Source: Diorhabda sublineata (lineage: Eukaryota > Arthropoda > Insecta > Coleoptera > Chrysomelidae). Taken from it: a stretch of DNA of 64,000 bases. The number at the start of each line of letters is the position of its first letter. Position 1 is the stretch's first letter. The notes under the pieces were generated by a model, which did no database searches, was not told where the DNA came from, and saw only the letters and a program-made list of their open reading frames with translations. Made by a program: the position numbers and the translations under genes. Positions 23,398 to 35,400 of this stretch are shown piece by piece. The DNA lies in NCBI RefSeq assembly GCF_026230105.1, contig NC_079483.1:10719312-10783311 (forward strand), in the 5' to 3' direction.

Positions 23398-24718
23398 CAG
23401 GGTGCGGCAGCATAACTTCCTTTTTTCAAAAGTTAATAAAACTTATTGTATGAATCAGAAAATTTTTATTCGTTTTTTATAATACAGGCACATACATAAA
23501 GTTTTGTTTTACTGAGTTTTGAAGATCAAATCAGTTAGGTGACGTCCCCCATTCTCCATACACTGAGTAAACCGATTTCTGGCGTTTGTCATGACTCTTG
23601 CCAGCATAGCAGGCGTTATGTTGGCAATTTCTTCCTGGATGTTCGTCTTCAAATCTTGTAGGGTCCTTGGACGGTTCACATACACACGGGATTTCAAAAA
23701 ACCCCATAGGAAATAATCACAAGGGGTCAAATCGGGAGAGCGGGCTGGCCACTCCAAATCGCCCCTAATTGAGATAAGGCGCTCTGGGAAGTGTTCCCTC
23801 AAAACAGCCATCGATGTTCTTGAAGTGTGTGCCGTTGCTCCGTCTTGTTGGAACCAAGTGTCCCCTAAGTCCAACTCATCTAGCCGTGGGAAAAAAAATT
23901 CCTGTAACATGTTTACATACCGGTGCGAATTCACTGTCACTGTGACTTCATTTTCCTCAAAGAACCAGGGACCAATAATTCCACGTGAGTAAATTGCACA
24001 CCACACTGTGACTTTAGGTGAATGCAAAGGGCGTTGATGCAATTGTCGAGGATTGGTATCAGCCCAGTAGCGCACGTTTTGTTTGTTTACGGATCCACAC
24101 AAATGAAAATGGGCTTCATCACTAAAAAAAACAATAGCGTCCTCAGGAACGACTTCCAGAAAAACCTCACACGCGTTCCTCCGAGAATTGAAGTCACGTT
24201 CAGAAAGTTCCTGCACAATTGCCATCTTGTATGGATAAAAATGAAGATCATCATGAAGTATTCTCCTCACAGAACGATCGGAAAGTCCAAGGGCAGACGC
24301 ATGTTTGCGCGCAGAACGCCGTGGTGATCGCAACACTGAAGTTCTAACTAACTCAATGTTCTCCGGTGATCTAATGGGCCGAGGGACTCCAGTTCTTCGT
24401 CTTGTCACACTTGCAGTTTGTCTGAACGTAGTGACCCACGTAACAATTGATTTCCGGTCCGGGACAGGGGCCAAGGGGGCTAAATTAAAGCGATTCCGAA
24501 AGGCGCGCTGGGTTGCGATCACAGAACATCCGCTCGAAAAGTAAACCTCAACGGCAAACGCACGCTCCTCACTGTTCCAACGCATGATGGCGACTGAACT
24601 GTGCCGGGACAAAACTTTATAGTCCCCCCTCTCGAACGAGACCACTAGCACTCCGTTACGACATCTACCGACTAAATGGCGAACTTTTTAAAAAAGGAAG
24701 TTATGCTGCCGCACCCTG
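23398..24718 (-). mobile_element. Intact mariner-like element, copy 2 (1321 bp)
   Basis: Same ends and length as copy 1 in opposite orientation, flanked by TA at 23396-23397 and 24719-24720. Confidence 0.95.
23509..24585 (-). CDS. Tc1/mariner-superfamily transposase, copy 2
   Basis: 358 residues, identical to copy 1 except S for L in PLHSPKV and P for S in VNRPRTL. The three catalytic aspartates and the FLWGF motif are kept. The start is set at the first ATG (MRWNSEE), as in copy 1. Confidence 0.93.
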   Translation of the reverse strand: MRWNSEERAFAVEVYFSSGCSVIATQRAFRNRFNLAPLAPVPDRKSIVTWVTTFRQTASVTRRRTGVPRPIRSPENIELVRTSVLRSPRRSARKHASALGLSDRSVRRILHDDLHFYPYKMAIVQELSERDFNSRRNACEVFLEVVPEDAIVFFSDEAHFHLCGSVNKQNVRYWADTNPRQLHQRPLHSPKVTVWCAIYSRGIIGPWFFEENEVTVTVNSHRYVNMLQEFFFPRLDELDLGDTWFQQDGATAHTSRTSMAVLREHFPERLISIRGDLEWPARSPDLTPCDYFLWGFLKSRVYVNRPRTLQDLKTNIQEEIANITPAMLARVMTNARNRFTQCMENGGRHLTDLIFKTQ

Positions 24719-24874
24719 TATTATATGCCAAAGTTGATTATTATCAATAGGATGTATTATTACTACAAATAAATCACATTAATTCAAAAAGACATTATCG
24801 TAAGATATAAATATTTTCTTCTAGTTATTTATTTACTTGATTAGATATCCAGAGACAAAATATACAGCCATTAC

Positions 24875-26063
24875 CAGTGGCGTAGCGTGCTTTGGAGGGG
24901 CCCTGTATCAAAATTAGTTGGGGGGCCCAAATGAAGGGTAAAATTTTCTCAGAAAAGAAACAAAAATGCTTGCATTAAATTAAAATAAGTATTTATTGAT
25001 TATAAGTAATCGCTTCCTCCTAGAAATTGAGCTAGCCAAATAAATCAAATTAAACATACACTTGTCTTGCCTTTTTTTCGGTAAATTGATTTATTAAATC
25101 ATCTATAGCTGAAGACGATTTCATTTCTGCCTGTATAGACAAAAGTGACGTTCCTGCTCCATCGAAGTCCCAAGGTAATTTTTTATCAGTTAATTTTGCA
25201 AAACTTCTTTCAGCTGTTGCGGTCGTAACTGTAAGTGTCACGAATAGAAGGCATGCTGTTACTACCTCTGGAAAACTTTATGCTAGGATATTGAATTTTA
25301 TCATCAATAATTCCATGAGTTCCTTAATGGAAAGAATTTTTTGAATATCAGATTTTTAGCATGTTTTCAGAGTAATTAATTGTTCATAACTGAGATGTCT
25401 TGACTGTATTTAGCCAGCAGTTTTCCGGAAGCATTTTTTATCACTTCGTTTGAAGAACATATTATTCAGGTCACAAAGGCTCTCAAATTTTTGTTTAGTT
25501 TAAGAAATTAATATATCTAAACAGCAATAGTATACAGTAACTTTGAAATATAATTCCGGGTCTAAAATTCTCTGATCTTGTGATAACTCATTAAAAATAC
25601 GCTTCGTTATCTTTCGTCTTTTATTTTTAAAAACAGTTTTTACTTTCCACTCTTTTTCTAAATCTCTGGGCTCATTTAGCAAACCATTGAATGAATTTTG
25701 ATTTCTTATTTCACTCAGTAAGTCATTATTTTCATGCTGTAGAGCTTTAGAAACAGGATCAATGATTTCAAATAGTAAAGAAAAAATGTGACAAGCACTA
25801 AGAAAAATCTATAGTTTGTGCACGCCCTGTAATATTGAAGAGGCTTGGCGTGTTAAAAGTATTTACAAGAATAACGCAGTGCTTAACCCGAAAAAAGGAC
25901 TTTTTTGGCTTTTGTCATTTCTGAATTTTTCATATGTTTTTTTCCCAGGAAACACGAGATTAAGGGACATTGGGGATAACATTTCATTAATTTTTGTTTA
26001 CACACGTTAGGGGCCTCGGTAGCCCGGGGGCCCCGTATCATTGATACGACTGATACGCCCCTG
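24875..26063 (-). mobile_element. hAT element remnant, about 1.2 kb
   Basis: The left end CAGTGGCGTAGC is matched by CGCCCCTG at the right end, which reads CAGGGGCGTA in reverse. The flanks GCCATTAC and GCTATTAC are an 8-bp target-site duplication with one mismatch, as expected for hAT. It encloses the C-terminal part of a hAT transposase on the minus strand. Confidence 0.8.
25050..25800 (-). pseudogene. hAT transposase C-terminal remnant
   Basis: The minus strand has LNEPRDLEKEWKVKTVFKNK, later TATAERSFAKLTDKKLPW and SSAIDDLINQFTEKKARQVY. The ATAERSFSKL block with the following helix is the hAT dimerisation domain. Stops separate the pieces, and the zinc finger and catalytic core are missing. 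Confidence 0.8.
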
Positions 26064-26404
26064 GCTATTACATATAGCTTGAAAACCTTTGTAAGAAGGA
26101 AATTTATCTGGAGTACTCATCCTGATTATGTCATATTGGTGTCGCGTCCACTAAAACCGCTAAACCGTCTTCACCTGACATAATTTGTTTCTCAGACGAC
26201 TTCCCAAATGCTTTTCTTCTAACACTTTTGAAGCTCACGTTTGTCCAGTAGCTCTTAAACACATTTGAGTGGAATAATTTAATACATTAATTGATGAAGA
26301 CTCTATCAACTGTTTTGTTTTTAGTAGTTTCGTTCTCTGGGAAGTAGATTCAAATGGAATTTCTGGACGACTTTTTTTCCTCTTAGGAATCTTTCCATCT
26401 TCTC

Positions 26405-26926
26405 TTATTGTAAATGAAATTGATGTATCAAGCCACTCAGCATTATTTTTGAGAAACCTTTTTCTATCCCGAACGCTTTCATCCAGCGCGATTTAAACTG
26501 TGATTTGAAATAGGAAAAAGTTTTATTTAAGCGCTTTAAAAGCTCTTCACTTTCACATTTCGTTCGTTCCATTATTCCATCTTCTAAATAATCAAATTGT
26601 TCATCAATTTCATTTTTATTTGATTCCGTTCCTGAAATACAATAATTTATTTCATCAGTACACAGACAAAAAAAATTTTTTAAGGAAAAGTGCAAATAAG
26701 TGCAAGAAAATTAAACAATTTTGAAAAACTAGATAATACCAATTATAAAAGAAAATATTTGAAAACTTGTAGTATATCGGAACCCAAATGAAAACTATGG
26801 AAAATTTTAAAATAATATTGTTCTATTTTGTTTTTTGTTTTAAATAATATTAACTAAATACATAAACTTTTTTGTAGATATAATTTTATTAAAATGTTGT
26901 TACATACCTGAAGTCGAAGGTTCCAT
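26405..26926 (-). CDS. Possible spliced hAT-like N-terminal ORF
   Basis: Exon 26908-26926 reads MEPSTS and ends at a GTATGT donor. Exon 26405-26631 follows a TTTCAG acceptor. The join is in frame and gives 81 residues (MEPSTSGTESNKNEIDEQFD ... FKSRWMKAFGIEKG) to a stop. MEPSTSG starts are common in insect hAT-type transposases. It is probably a truncated transposon gene. It lies outside the hAT ends at 24875-26063. Confidence 0.4.
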
Positions 26927-27449
26927 GTTGAAATTCAAACAGAAACTATGAAAATATAGCTTTAAATGCACACAAAAATAAATTCAAAATTCAAATCTAC
27001 AACAGTACCCGTACACTATCCTTAGAAAACTGACTTTAGTACAGTGGTTAGTAGTAAACGCTTAAGATTCATAATTACATTTACCTGTGTTATAATGAAG
27101 GGGATATTGGTTTTTTTTTGAAAAATTATGAAAAGAAAGCTTCCTCCGCTAATTACTTTTCCGATTTATTGCTAGGTATAGGATCAATTATCATATCAAC
27201 ATCGGTAAATGTTAGAAATTTATTATGTCGTACCATAAATGAATAATCATGCAGTATTTTGCGTTTATTTAACTAAATACGATCCTGAACAATTTAAACT
27301 AACAATTTTATAGTAATATATCACATAAACCTTAATTATTAGCTTTGTACGTTGAAACGCGGTAGTAGGATATAAGTAGTTTTTATATTAGTCACAAGGA
27401 AATAAAAACAAATGACCTCCTAAGTTTATGTTTACAAATATGGAACTAA

Positions 27450-27830
27450 TTAACTATTCTATTAATTCAGAAGAAGTTAAATGACATTTTAAATGGTTAA
27501 TAGAAATTAAAATTCCGCTCAAAACTCCTTTCTCTCTCGAAAGGAAGAAATTCCATGCACGATCTTTATATTCGAGGATAAAATCCAATGCGAGGTGAAC
27601 GTATTTAAATAAATAAAAACAAAACGTTACGTAATGTGTGGGAACAAAACTAACAGTTGTATTATATAAATCAGTGGAAAATACCGAGTTTACAGAACGT
27701 CTGACTAAAACTTTTATGTCACTATTAAAATATGATTCATCTTTAGAATCAAAATTTTCGTACACCACCTGTTTAATTTCATTGTCGCTATCAAATCTTT
27801 TACTCAGCCTTCAGAACTAAAAATGGGATA
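27450..27830 (-). pseudogene. Possible transposase C-terminal scrap
   Basis: The minus strand reads FDSDNEIKQVVYENFDSKDE, then SYFNSDIKVLVRR, like the FxSxEEVKxxVxxxFxxxxxxFYxxGIKKLxxRW segment of mariner/Tc1 proteins. No catalytic motif survives. Confidence 0.3.
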
Positions 27831-27934
27831 AACCTCCGAAAAACGCCAAGAGGTATTGGAAATTCGGCCAAAAAAGGCCTATTCGTGCCACGAAAAAGGA
27901 AAGAAAAATAAAAATACGATGGTAAATGCACCGA

Positions 27935-28036
27935 ACCTAACCTAACCTAACCTAACCTAACCTCACCTAACCTCACCTAACCTCACCTAACCTCACCTAA
28001 CCTCACCTAACCTCACCTAACCTCACCTAACCTAAC
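27935..28036. repeat. Telomere-like (CCTAA) and (CCTCACCTAA)n tract
   Basis: Five CCTAA units, then seven perfect 10-bp units CCTCACCTAA, then CCTAA again. The alternation of TTAGG and TGAGG units is a higher-order repeat. Confidence 0.9.
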
Positions 28037-28129
28037 CGAATCGATAGCATCGACGTATTTCCCGATCCCGGGAGAGCAATAAAAACAATAGAAAGAAATG
28101 AAAAGCAATTTTATTTCACAAAAATTTAG

Positions 28130-28640
28130 TCACTTTTCTCATCCTCTTCCATTGGAGGTCGATCATTCTTTCCAGGATACAAAAATTTTATATCTTCAAT
28201 GATTGCAAGGTCGCGGGAATTTCAAAAATATCGACGTCGTCTGTAAAATTTCAATGGCGTTTGGCCTAAAAATGATAAGGGCAGATCAGGACTATAAGGT
28301 GGGTGTATAATCTCTATGAAGCCATATTCGTGTACAGAAGCCTAGAAACCGAAGCAATGTGAACTGGAGCATTATCATAAAACATGGACTCTCTTTTCCG
28401 ATGCCATTCCATGGAATCTCTTTTGGATGCTGGATTTTTACAGCTCATTTAGGATCCTTAGAATACTTATTCTGGAAATGCCTGTTTGTGCTACATTTTC
28501 TTTTGTTTCTTGGTGCTGGTCACTCTCGACAATTTCTTCCAGTAATTTGATGTTTTATGAAGTAGTCACCGTCTCAGAACCTCCCGCACGTAGTCATATT
28601 CTAATGATTTCCGTCCCCAGCGAAACAACTTAGACCAATT
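28130..28640 (-). pseudogene. Mariner transposase remnant
   Basis: The minus strand holds SMFYDNAPVHIA (second catalytic D), then in another frame EYGFIEIIHPPYSPDL (third D). The C-terminal part is unreadable. Confidence 0.65.
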
Positions 28641-29269
28641 TTTAATTATTTAAAATTATAGATATAAACTTCTATTCTATTTTTGATTTGTGTTCGTGTT
28701 AATACTTCTCCAGTCAAAAATTTTATAACTCAAGTTGCTATAATAAAGCTTTGCTATAATAAAATGGATCGAAATAGCACTTTGAAACTTTAAGTAGAGC
28801 TTCAGTTGAGACTTTTCACTGACGCGTGCATATAGATTTTGACTCAAAAACTCAAGGACCTTTCTACGTTTATACAAGGTGAGTTAAAATGGAAATTATC
28901 CAAAGCGGTTGCTTGCCGAACCGAATAAATGATCGATAAAATTCCGAGAAGTTTCATGCTGTTAATTTGGCCCTTGATAAGAGAAGATTATCCCAACTAA
29001 TAAAGTTTCGTTTGCCTCCCAGCCACCTTCAATGTTATAACAATTTTACCAAATATCTACGGAAATATTGATTTTAAAGGAAAAATTTTCTAACAAAAAT
29101 AAAGTTTATGCAAAGGTCTGCAAAAAAATGTTATACACAATTTTTACGTGTGCCTATTCTTTTATATGATATAACCCAAAAATATCTCGGCCACAGTCAA
29201 ATGTCTTACCTAACCTAACCTACTGAATACACTGTTTACACCACCACTACACCAACACTCTCGATTACG
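28641..29269. other. Gene-free stretch
   Basis: Nothing recognised except a short CCTAACCTAACC string near 29211. Confidence 0.4.
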
Positions 29270-29315
29270 CTGTCTGACGCGCGTTTCGATCACCAAGTTA
29301 TCGTCTTCAGAGACT
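29270..29315 (-). ncRNA. Hammerhead ribozyme motif, copy E (intact core)
   Basis: Minus strand: CAGTCT, CTGAAGA, stem II CGATAAC-TTG-GTGATCG (one mismatch), AAAC, GCGC, GTC, AGACAG. All invariant core bases are present, and stem I pairs GTCT with AGAC. The downstream sequence (GTGTAGTGGTGGTGTAAAC) resembles that after copies B and C, so the copies belong to one repeat family. Confidence 0.7.
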
Positions 29316-29394
29316 GAAAGTTAAACAGTTTACCGTTCAGCCTCTGAATAACTGAGCGATTCACATTTAACAGGTGGAACTAGGCAAAACTGCG

Positions 29395-29580
29395 TTCTGA
29401 AGAATACATTCATGTACGGGATGTTATCAATGCTGATGGAAATGCACAGAATGTAGGTAGAACAACTATTTTCCCAGCAACATACGTCTGAATTCCGCGA
29501 CATATGCATGAACACGCTCAGGATGCTATGTGGTATAGCACAACAGATTTGTTTGTATCGAAAGGGCTTGACCAAAATTA
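29395..29580 (+). pseudogene. Helitron Rep-helicase fragment
   Basis: Frame pieces YIHVRDVINADGNAQNVG, then FPATYV and RHMHEHAQDAM and DLFVSKGL follow the Helitron Rep order (LRDAIxxDxNxxNVG ... PRYMHExxQDAM ... DLFIT). Only this segment remains. Confidence 0.6.
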
Positions 29581-30666
29581 GATTTTGAATACAATTTGAA
29601 CTGCAAGTGTTTCTGATAACTCACCACATATGTCCAAGATACAATGCCGTATTGCTGTACGTATTTTTTCAGCCATGTTTAATTCCACAGTACTAAATGA
29701 CAACTAAACCAGAATACTTATCAAAATGTAGACACTCGTTGAAAAATTGGACTTAAATTTTAGTTACTGGCTTTAGTAACTCGCTTTAGCTACTTGATAC
29801 ATGTAAACTCGGCTTTAAGACAGGAGAACGTCTATCAAGATCAAGGTTTTGTTCTTTAAAGGCGGTTATTAATTCTAAAAAAGTTTCATTGAAACCTTTA
29901 AAAAGTCGTAAGTCAAATTTAATTGTTTTAATTCTCACTAAAATATATTTGGTCAGCTTTGGTCGACAAAAAAAGATTTTTCTTTTTGTTTTCTCTTTAA
30001 CTTTCTTCATCTAACTTCGAACAAAGTTTGTAAGACAAATAATCCCTTTACTTTTCCATAAAAAGAAATTTTCGATAACGACACACTTTTATTTTCAGTT
30101 GTAGATTAAATATTCATAATTTTTCTCAAAAATCACATCAGAATAAAAAAAAACAATGACCAAATAAATATTTACTTACTTACCGACATACTATAAAAAT
30201 AATTGACGATGCAGTATGTTAACCGATGGTAAATTTCACTGTAACAAATAAACATTCACAATCACGACTTCCTATGAAATTTGATCTCGTCTTGTAAATA
30301 AGTCATTTGCCAATGACCGCCTCCTAAGATAATCCCCATTTTTTAAATAACGACAATCAGAGTATTTTCTATTATCACTAGAACTCGCTTAAATCGTTCA
30401 CAGGGTCAACCGATATACAACTTTTAGTTTTAAATGCTTCAAGAGAATGATAATCTAAAAGTCCAATTCTAATGAGAATTTTTAATCTGGCAATGTCTTA
30501 CAAATAGATAAGAATGTTCTTCTCATAATTATATTCCGCCAAATTTGGTCAATTTTGATTTCAGCTGATGCACATAAAATAATTGACTTGATAATTAACA
30601 TTTTTTGCTTGTAACCGAGATTACATTATATAACGTACACTTCATCTTATATTTTCATTAGAAAAG
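29581..30666. other. Gene-free stretch
   Basis: AT-rich, no recognisable element. Confidence 0.4.
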
Positions 30667-31060
30667 GTCCAGAATTGTCTCCAGTTTCCATGGGATTGAA
30701 ATCGGGGCTGTGAGGAGGCCAAACCATATTTATTAACACCCATTGTACCTATTTCTCTTCCAAATATCTTCTGCATAATTCGGAACTATACTTGGGATCA
30801 TGGTCCTGTTGGAACATGAATCCATCTCCAATTAATCGCAAACCCGGTACGGCATTTTGTTCTAAAATTTTTTTGTACTGTTCCTTTTTTATAATGTCAT
30901 TAATTATGATAAAATCGCCAATTCCATGGTCAAAAAAGTAGCCCCAGACCATAACTGAACTATCGTTGGGACTACACAGTCTAGCATCATGTTTTCTTGG
31001 GGACTGCGTCGAACGTTTTGGACTGAATAACTCAAACTTGGATTCATCGCTACCAAGAAC
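30667..31060 (-). pseudogene. Tc1-type transposase fragment
   Basis: Minus strand: VLGSDESKFELF (first D), SSVMVWGYFFDHGIGDFIII, GDGFMFQQDHDPKYSSELC (second D), then WPPHSPDFNPME (third region). The order and motifs are those of Tc1 transposases. A stop follows YLEEK and the N-terminal DNA-binding part is missing. Confidence 0.8.
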
Positions 31061-31063
31061 TTT

Positions 31064-31140
31064 TGTCTCTGAAGACGATAACTCTGAACTCGAAAGGTGT
31101 AAGCAGTATGAATATCACCAACAGTTCCAGAAGTTCCAAC
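31064..31140 (+). other. Partial hammerhead-family repeat
   Basis: GTCTCTGAAGACGATAACTC matches the first half of the hammerhead unit, but stem II does not close. CAGTATGAATATCACCAACA matches sequence beside copy D in the opposite relative order. It directly adjoins the Tc1 relic. Confidence 0.45.
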
Positions 31141-32400
31141 TCATTAAAAAATAATATCTGATTCATTTACTTTTACTAATCTCTCAAATTTTTTCACATG
31201 GGTAACGAAACTTTTCACATTTTGAAATGACAAGCAGTTATCAGCCGATTTGTTTCATACAGTGGTACAGTATTACCAAATATCAAATTTATTAAGTTTT
31301 TGTATTGAAAATGGCCCTGGAACGTGGAGTTAGCTTCTTTAACCTTCAGGTGTCAATTATCGGAACACTGTTAATAACTGGTGTATTTATCTTATAAAGA
31401 AATCATGAAACAGTAAACTAAAATCTCCTACAAACTGTTTCGTTAGTGATGTGAATCTTCAGGAAACTATTATAGAGCGAGTGACAAATAGTGATATTTT
31501 AGTAATTTCAAATTTAGAAACTAAGGTGTTATCCAAATGTACTTCAGATCGTTATTCAAAAACATCCATAAATTATTAGTTCCAAGAAATTGAACTATCC
31601 AAATAGAAAACGAGATTTTTTCAACTAATACACAAATAAAAAAAGGAAAATCAATAAGTTTGCCAAAATTAGTTTTTAAACAATCAAATATATAAATCAC
31701 CAAATTTAAGTAAAATAAAGTAAACTATGTTACGACTTTTCGAAAGTTATATATATAATTGGAGAGACTTGTTTTTCATTTAATGTGTAACAAGTTTTAA
31801 ATAAAACAACAACTGGATATAAAAATGTATTTTATTACATATATTATTCTGAGCATTATCTAGAAACCACATAATTACATAAATATACATATTTGCAAGT
31901 ACTTTTCATCATAATTTATAAAATTACCAAATAGAATGTTAGAAATACTATAAAGCAAAAGATTTATTAAAAATCGAAATACGAAGAAAAATCAGTGACA
32001 AAATATTAAGGTAAAGGGACTTGAAACACTTTGTATTGATATTTTCTAGTTATAGTTTTTTACGCTTATCTACAACACGTGACAATCTACATCACAATTA
32101 AGTTTGCAATAATTATCAAAATTATGAATGTTCGATAAACCAAGAAAAGGAGCTACAACAAAATTTATAGGAATGGAATATTTTAAAACCGTCAAATTTA
32201 TTTGAAACATTCTATTTCATATATATTTAAAGAAACAAAATATTTATAATAGGGAAGACAATTGTGTGGTGTGTATAATTACAAAAATAATAAATATCTT
32301 GTATAATGTGGATATTATTTAGTTAAACTTAAATATTATGTTAATCAATATAGTATACATAAAGAAACTAATTGTACACGGGGAAAATAAACTTTAAAAA
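31141..32400. other. Intergenic and probable 3' UTR of the ClC gene
   Basis: No coding signal. Minus-strand AATAAA hexamers occur near 31963 and 31831. Which one ends the ClC transcript cannot be told. Confidence 0.35.
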
Positions 32401-35400
32401 TTAGTTGAAGAGGACAGAGTTCGGATCTTCGTTGTCCATCTGTTTGATGTGCCTCAACACATCTTTTTTCGTTATCACTCCAAGTAATCGTCTGAAAAAA
32501 CGAAAAATTAATTTTGAATAATCTTTACGCAGTCATTTCATGGACGATTTTGAAAAATATTTTATAATAATTAGATCAGGCAGTGTTCGGAAACGTTTTT
32601 ATTCATCAATGTAATCTCCTTCAAAAACCTCAATAGTAACGTTAAACAGTTTGTTGATTTTGTACCACAGGAAATTATTGACTTAATCCAATATACCACC
32701 AAGCAAGCGAAACATTTTACCCATGTCCTACATAACCCAGACGATACATAAGCCCAGACACTTTATATAGAATACTTACAGAATTTATAGGCACGTCAAG
32801 GAAATTAAAAAATAATATATTAGCTGAGGAACAGAAAGATTGCAGAAGAGATTACCAAGGGTGTAAACAACAACTTCTTGTAGACTCTGTGATACTTCGG
32901 CAAGCACTGAACCACCCAACTATTGTAAGATTCCTTTCAACAATGATGAAGGGATGGCGAACGAATCTACATATGCGTCGAATCACCTCGTCGATACACA
33001 TAGATTCTCCACTGATATATACATATGGAGTTTGGACTAAGTACAAGTACAAGACTAAGTACATATGAAGAAAGACATTGTTATTAACGGAAATGTGCAA
33101 CTACCCAATGGAGTTATCGTAAATACAATGGAGCATGAGGAAACCTACAAATACCTGGGTTATAGCATGCTAGGTTATTGGATCACAAGCAGGGAAAACT
33201 TGTAATCCTTTTGATACTTGTAACCAGGATGGGTAAATAATACCAGCTCTAAGCTTAATAATAATTATAATAATAACTAATAAAAAATAATACAAAAGTC
33301 AAGCAAATAGGCAGGAAATATAAAATAATAAGAAATTGGCAACCACAAAAAATCAAAAATGAAAAAGATATTTGAATATCAAATTAACCAAAGTACCACG
33401 AGATTTTTTGATAGAAACAGTTTATTTAAATATAAAAAAACAAAATGTAAAAATGAATAAATAGAAAATTTGAAAATTTTGATTGTAATTGTTGCCCAGA
33501 AAGCACCTACAAAATTTTCATATCAAAGATTTTTATTTAAAAAAAAAGTGAAATTGATAGAAGAATTGGAGGAATAATTCTAACAGAAGGAAACAAAATT
33601 GGAAATAATATATAGCAAATAAAAAGGAATTACTCGATCGCAGCAGGTTAATATAAGGGGAAAAGCTTCCATTAAGCAACAAGTATAAGTAAACAGTGTG
33701 ATCAGTATAAATATAACTAACTTAGTTACATTATAGTGACCATACATGGTTCGATGTAAATTGTAGAAATGTGTACTAGCAGCATATTATTTTTGCGATA
33801 TATGGTACATTACACAAAAACATTGAACACTCATACCCCAGCTGTTTCAAATTAATTAAATAAATAAAACAAAAATTATCAGACTTATTTACAGATAACC
33901 CAAATATAAGTGGCATAAGTGGAGTTTTATTCTAATGAACCCAACAAATGTCAATTTTTATGTTTACATAACAGTATCACATAAAAACCGCGTGAATTTA
34001 TTTACTTGAAAATTATCTTTGTAGAAAACGGTTATGGGTCATATAATTGTATTGATATGTTTTTAATAACAAGGAAATAAAATTATCACATGCTAATCGT
34101 CTGGTAGAGAGTAGTAATATAAAAATAAAATTTACAACAGATAAAAAAAACGTCTAGAACCCTCAATTTATGTTTGGAGGGGAATGTAATCCCGTATGAA
34201 TCCTCTTCTAGTCAGTACCACTTAACACCCAAGTAATTGCAACAAGACTCAACAACTTATGTCATTACATTCCTGCTGACCAGATAATCAACCAGCAGTT
34301 ACAATTCCAGTATTCGCAGAGCCATGACAAAAGACAATAATATGATAGGAAACCTTCTGGCATTCCTTCTGAGCTTCGAGGAGTTCCAAAAATTGAAGTC
34401 ACTTTTAATTTAGATGCGAACGGTATATTAAATGTTTCTGCCAAAGTTCTGGAAATCCCCGCAACACAAAGATATTGACATGATGGTTTTGGAAACTGAA
34501 AAATACATGGAAGAAGATGAACGGTAGAGACAGAAATGAATGTGAAGGCTGTTTGGATGGAAAGACTCTCCAAAATTGATCTTGTTCAATGCTACCCAAT
34601 CTTTCAGTGAGCGCCGTTTTGAGGTCCGATTTCGTGGCTGATGCAGGACTTCTAGCCCGAACATATCTCTTTAGTTCATCTCATAAATTCTTAATAAGAT
34701 TTAAATCACTAGCAGAAATTTCGACATGAAAATGCTACCGTACAGAACCTGCAGAATGTAAACAAGAACTGTCCCGTCCTACCTCACAAGTTAAATAAAA
34801 GTCTCATAGTTCTTTGAAGAAACAGAGTACGACTAAATTTAAAGAGTAATGAAAAATAATTATTTAATGTTAATACAATACTTACCCGTTATGTGTAACG
34901 AGTGTTTGCCTTAGACCTAATTTTCTAAACATATCTACAACAGTCTCCATAGGTGTCTGATCAGTTATGGTAATTGGGGCCATATCCAGTATTTTCTTCA
35001 ATTTCAGAGGTGGAGGTCCCAAAGTTTGCGGGGTATTTCCCTGGGTAAATAATACCAAGGATTGACCGCAAATACCATCGACCATTCTTTTCGCATTGGC
35101 TGTAATGAAAGATTATATATTTGAATAAATATAAATAGTACTAATTGTTTTAAATTTCAATTGTTATAGAAAAACACTTCTAGGAATAAGTTTTAAGATG
35201 TGAAGAACCACCTGCAGAGGAGTAATTCCTATATCAGGGCTAAACCCAATAGATCCCTTCCTCAACATGAAAAATTACTTCAGTCCATCCGAAAAAACCT
35301 AACGAACCTCTTTCTCTCTCTCTCTTAGGTATGGAGATTTAAAAGAAAAATAGAAGAAAATTAATCTGAATCAATGAGAACTTTTAAAACGTGCGAATCA

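Noticed and set aside
34265..34664. Three overlapping minus-strand ORFs
   Set aside because: They are read-throughs opposite the Hsp70 pseudogene joined to a Tc1 scrap. Only the Tc1 part is meaningful.
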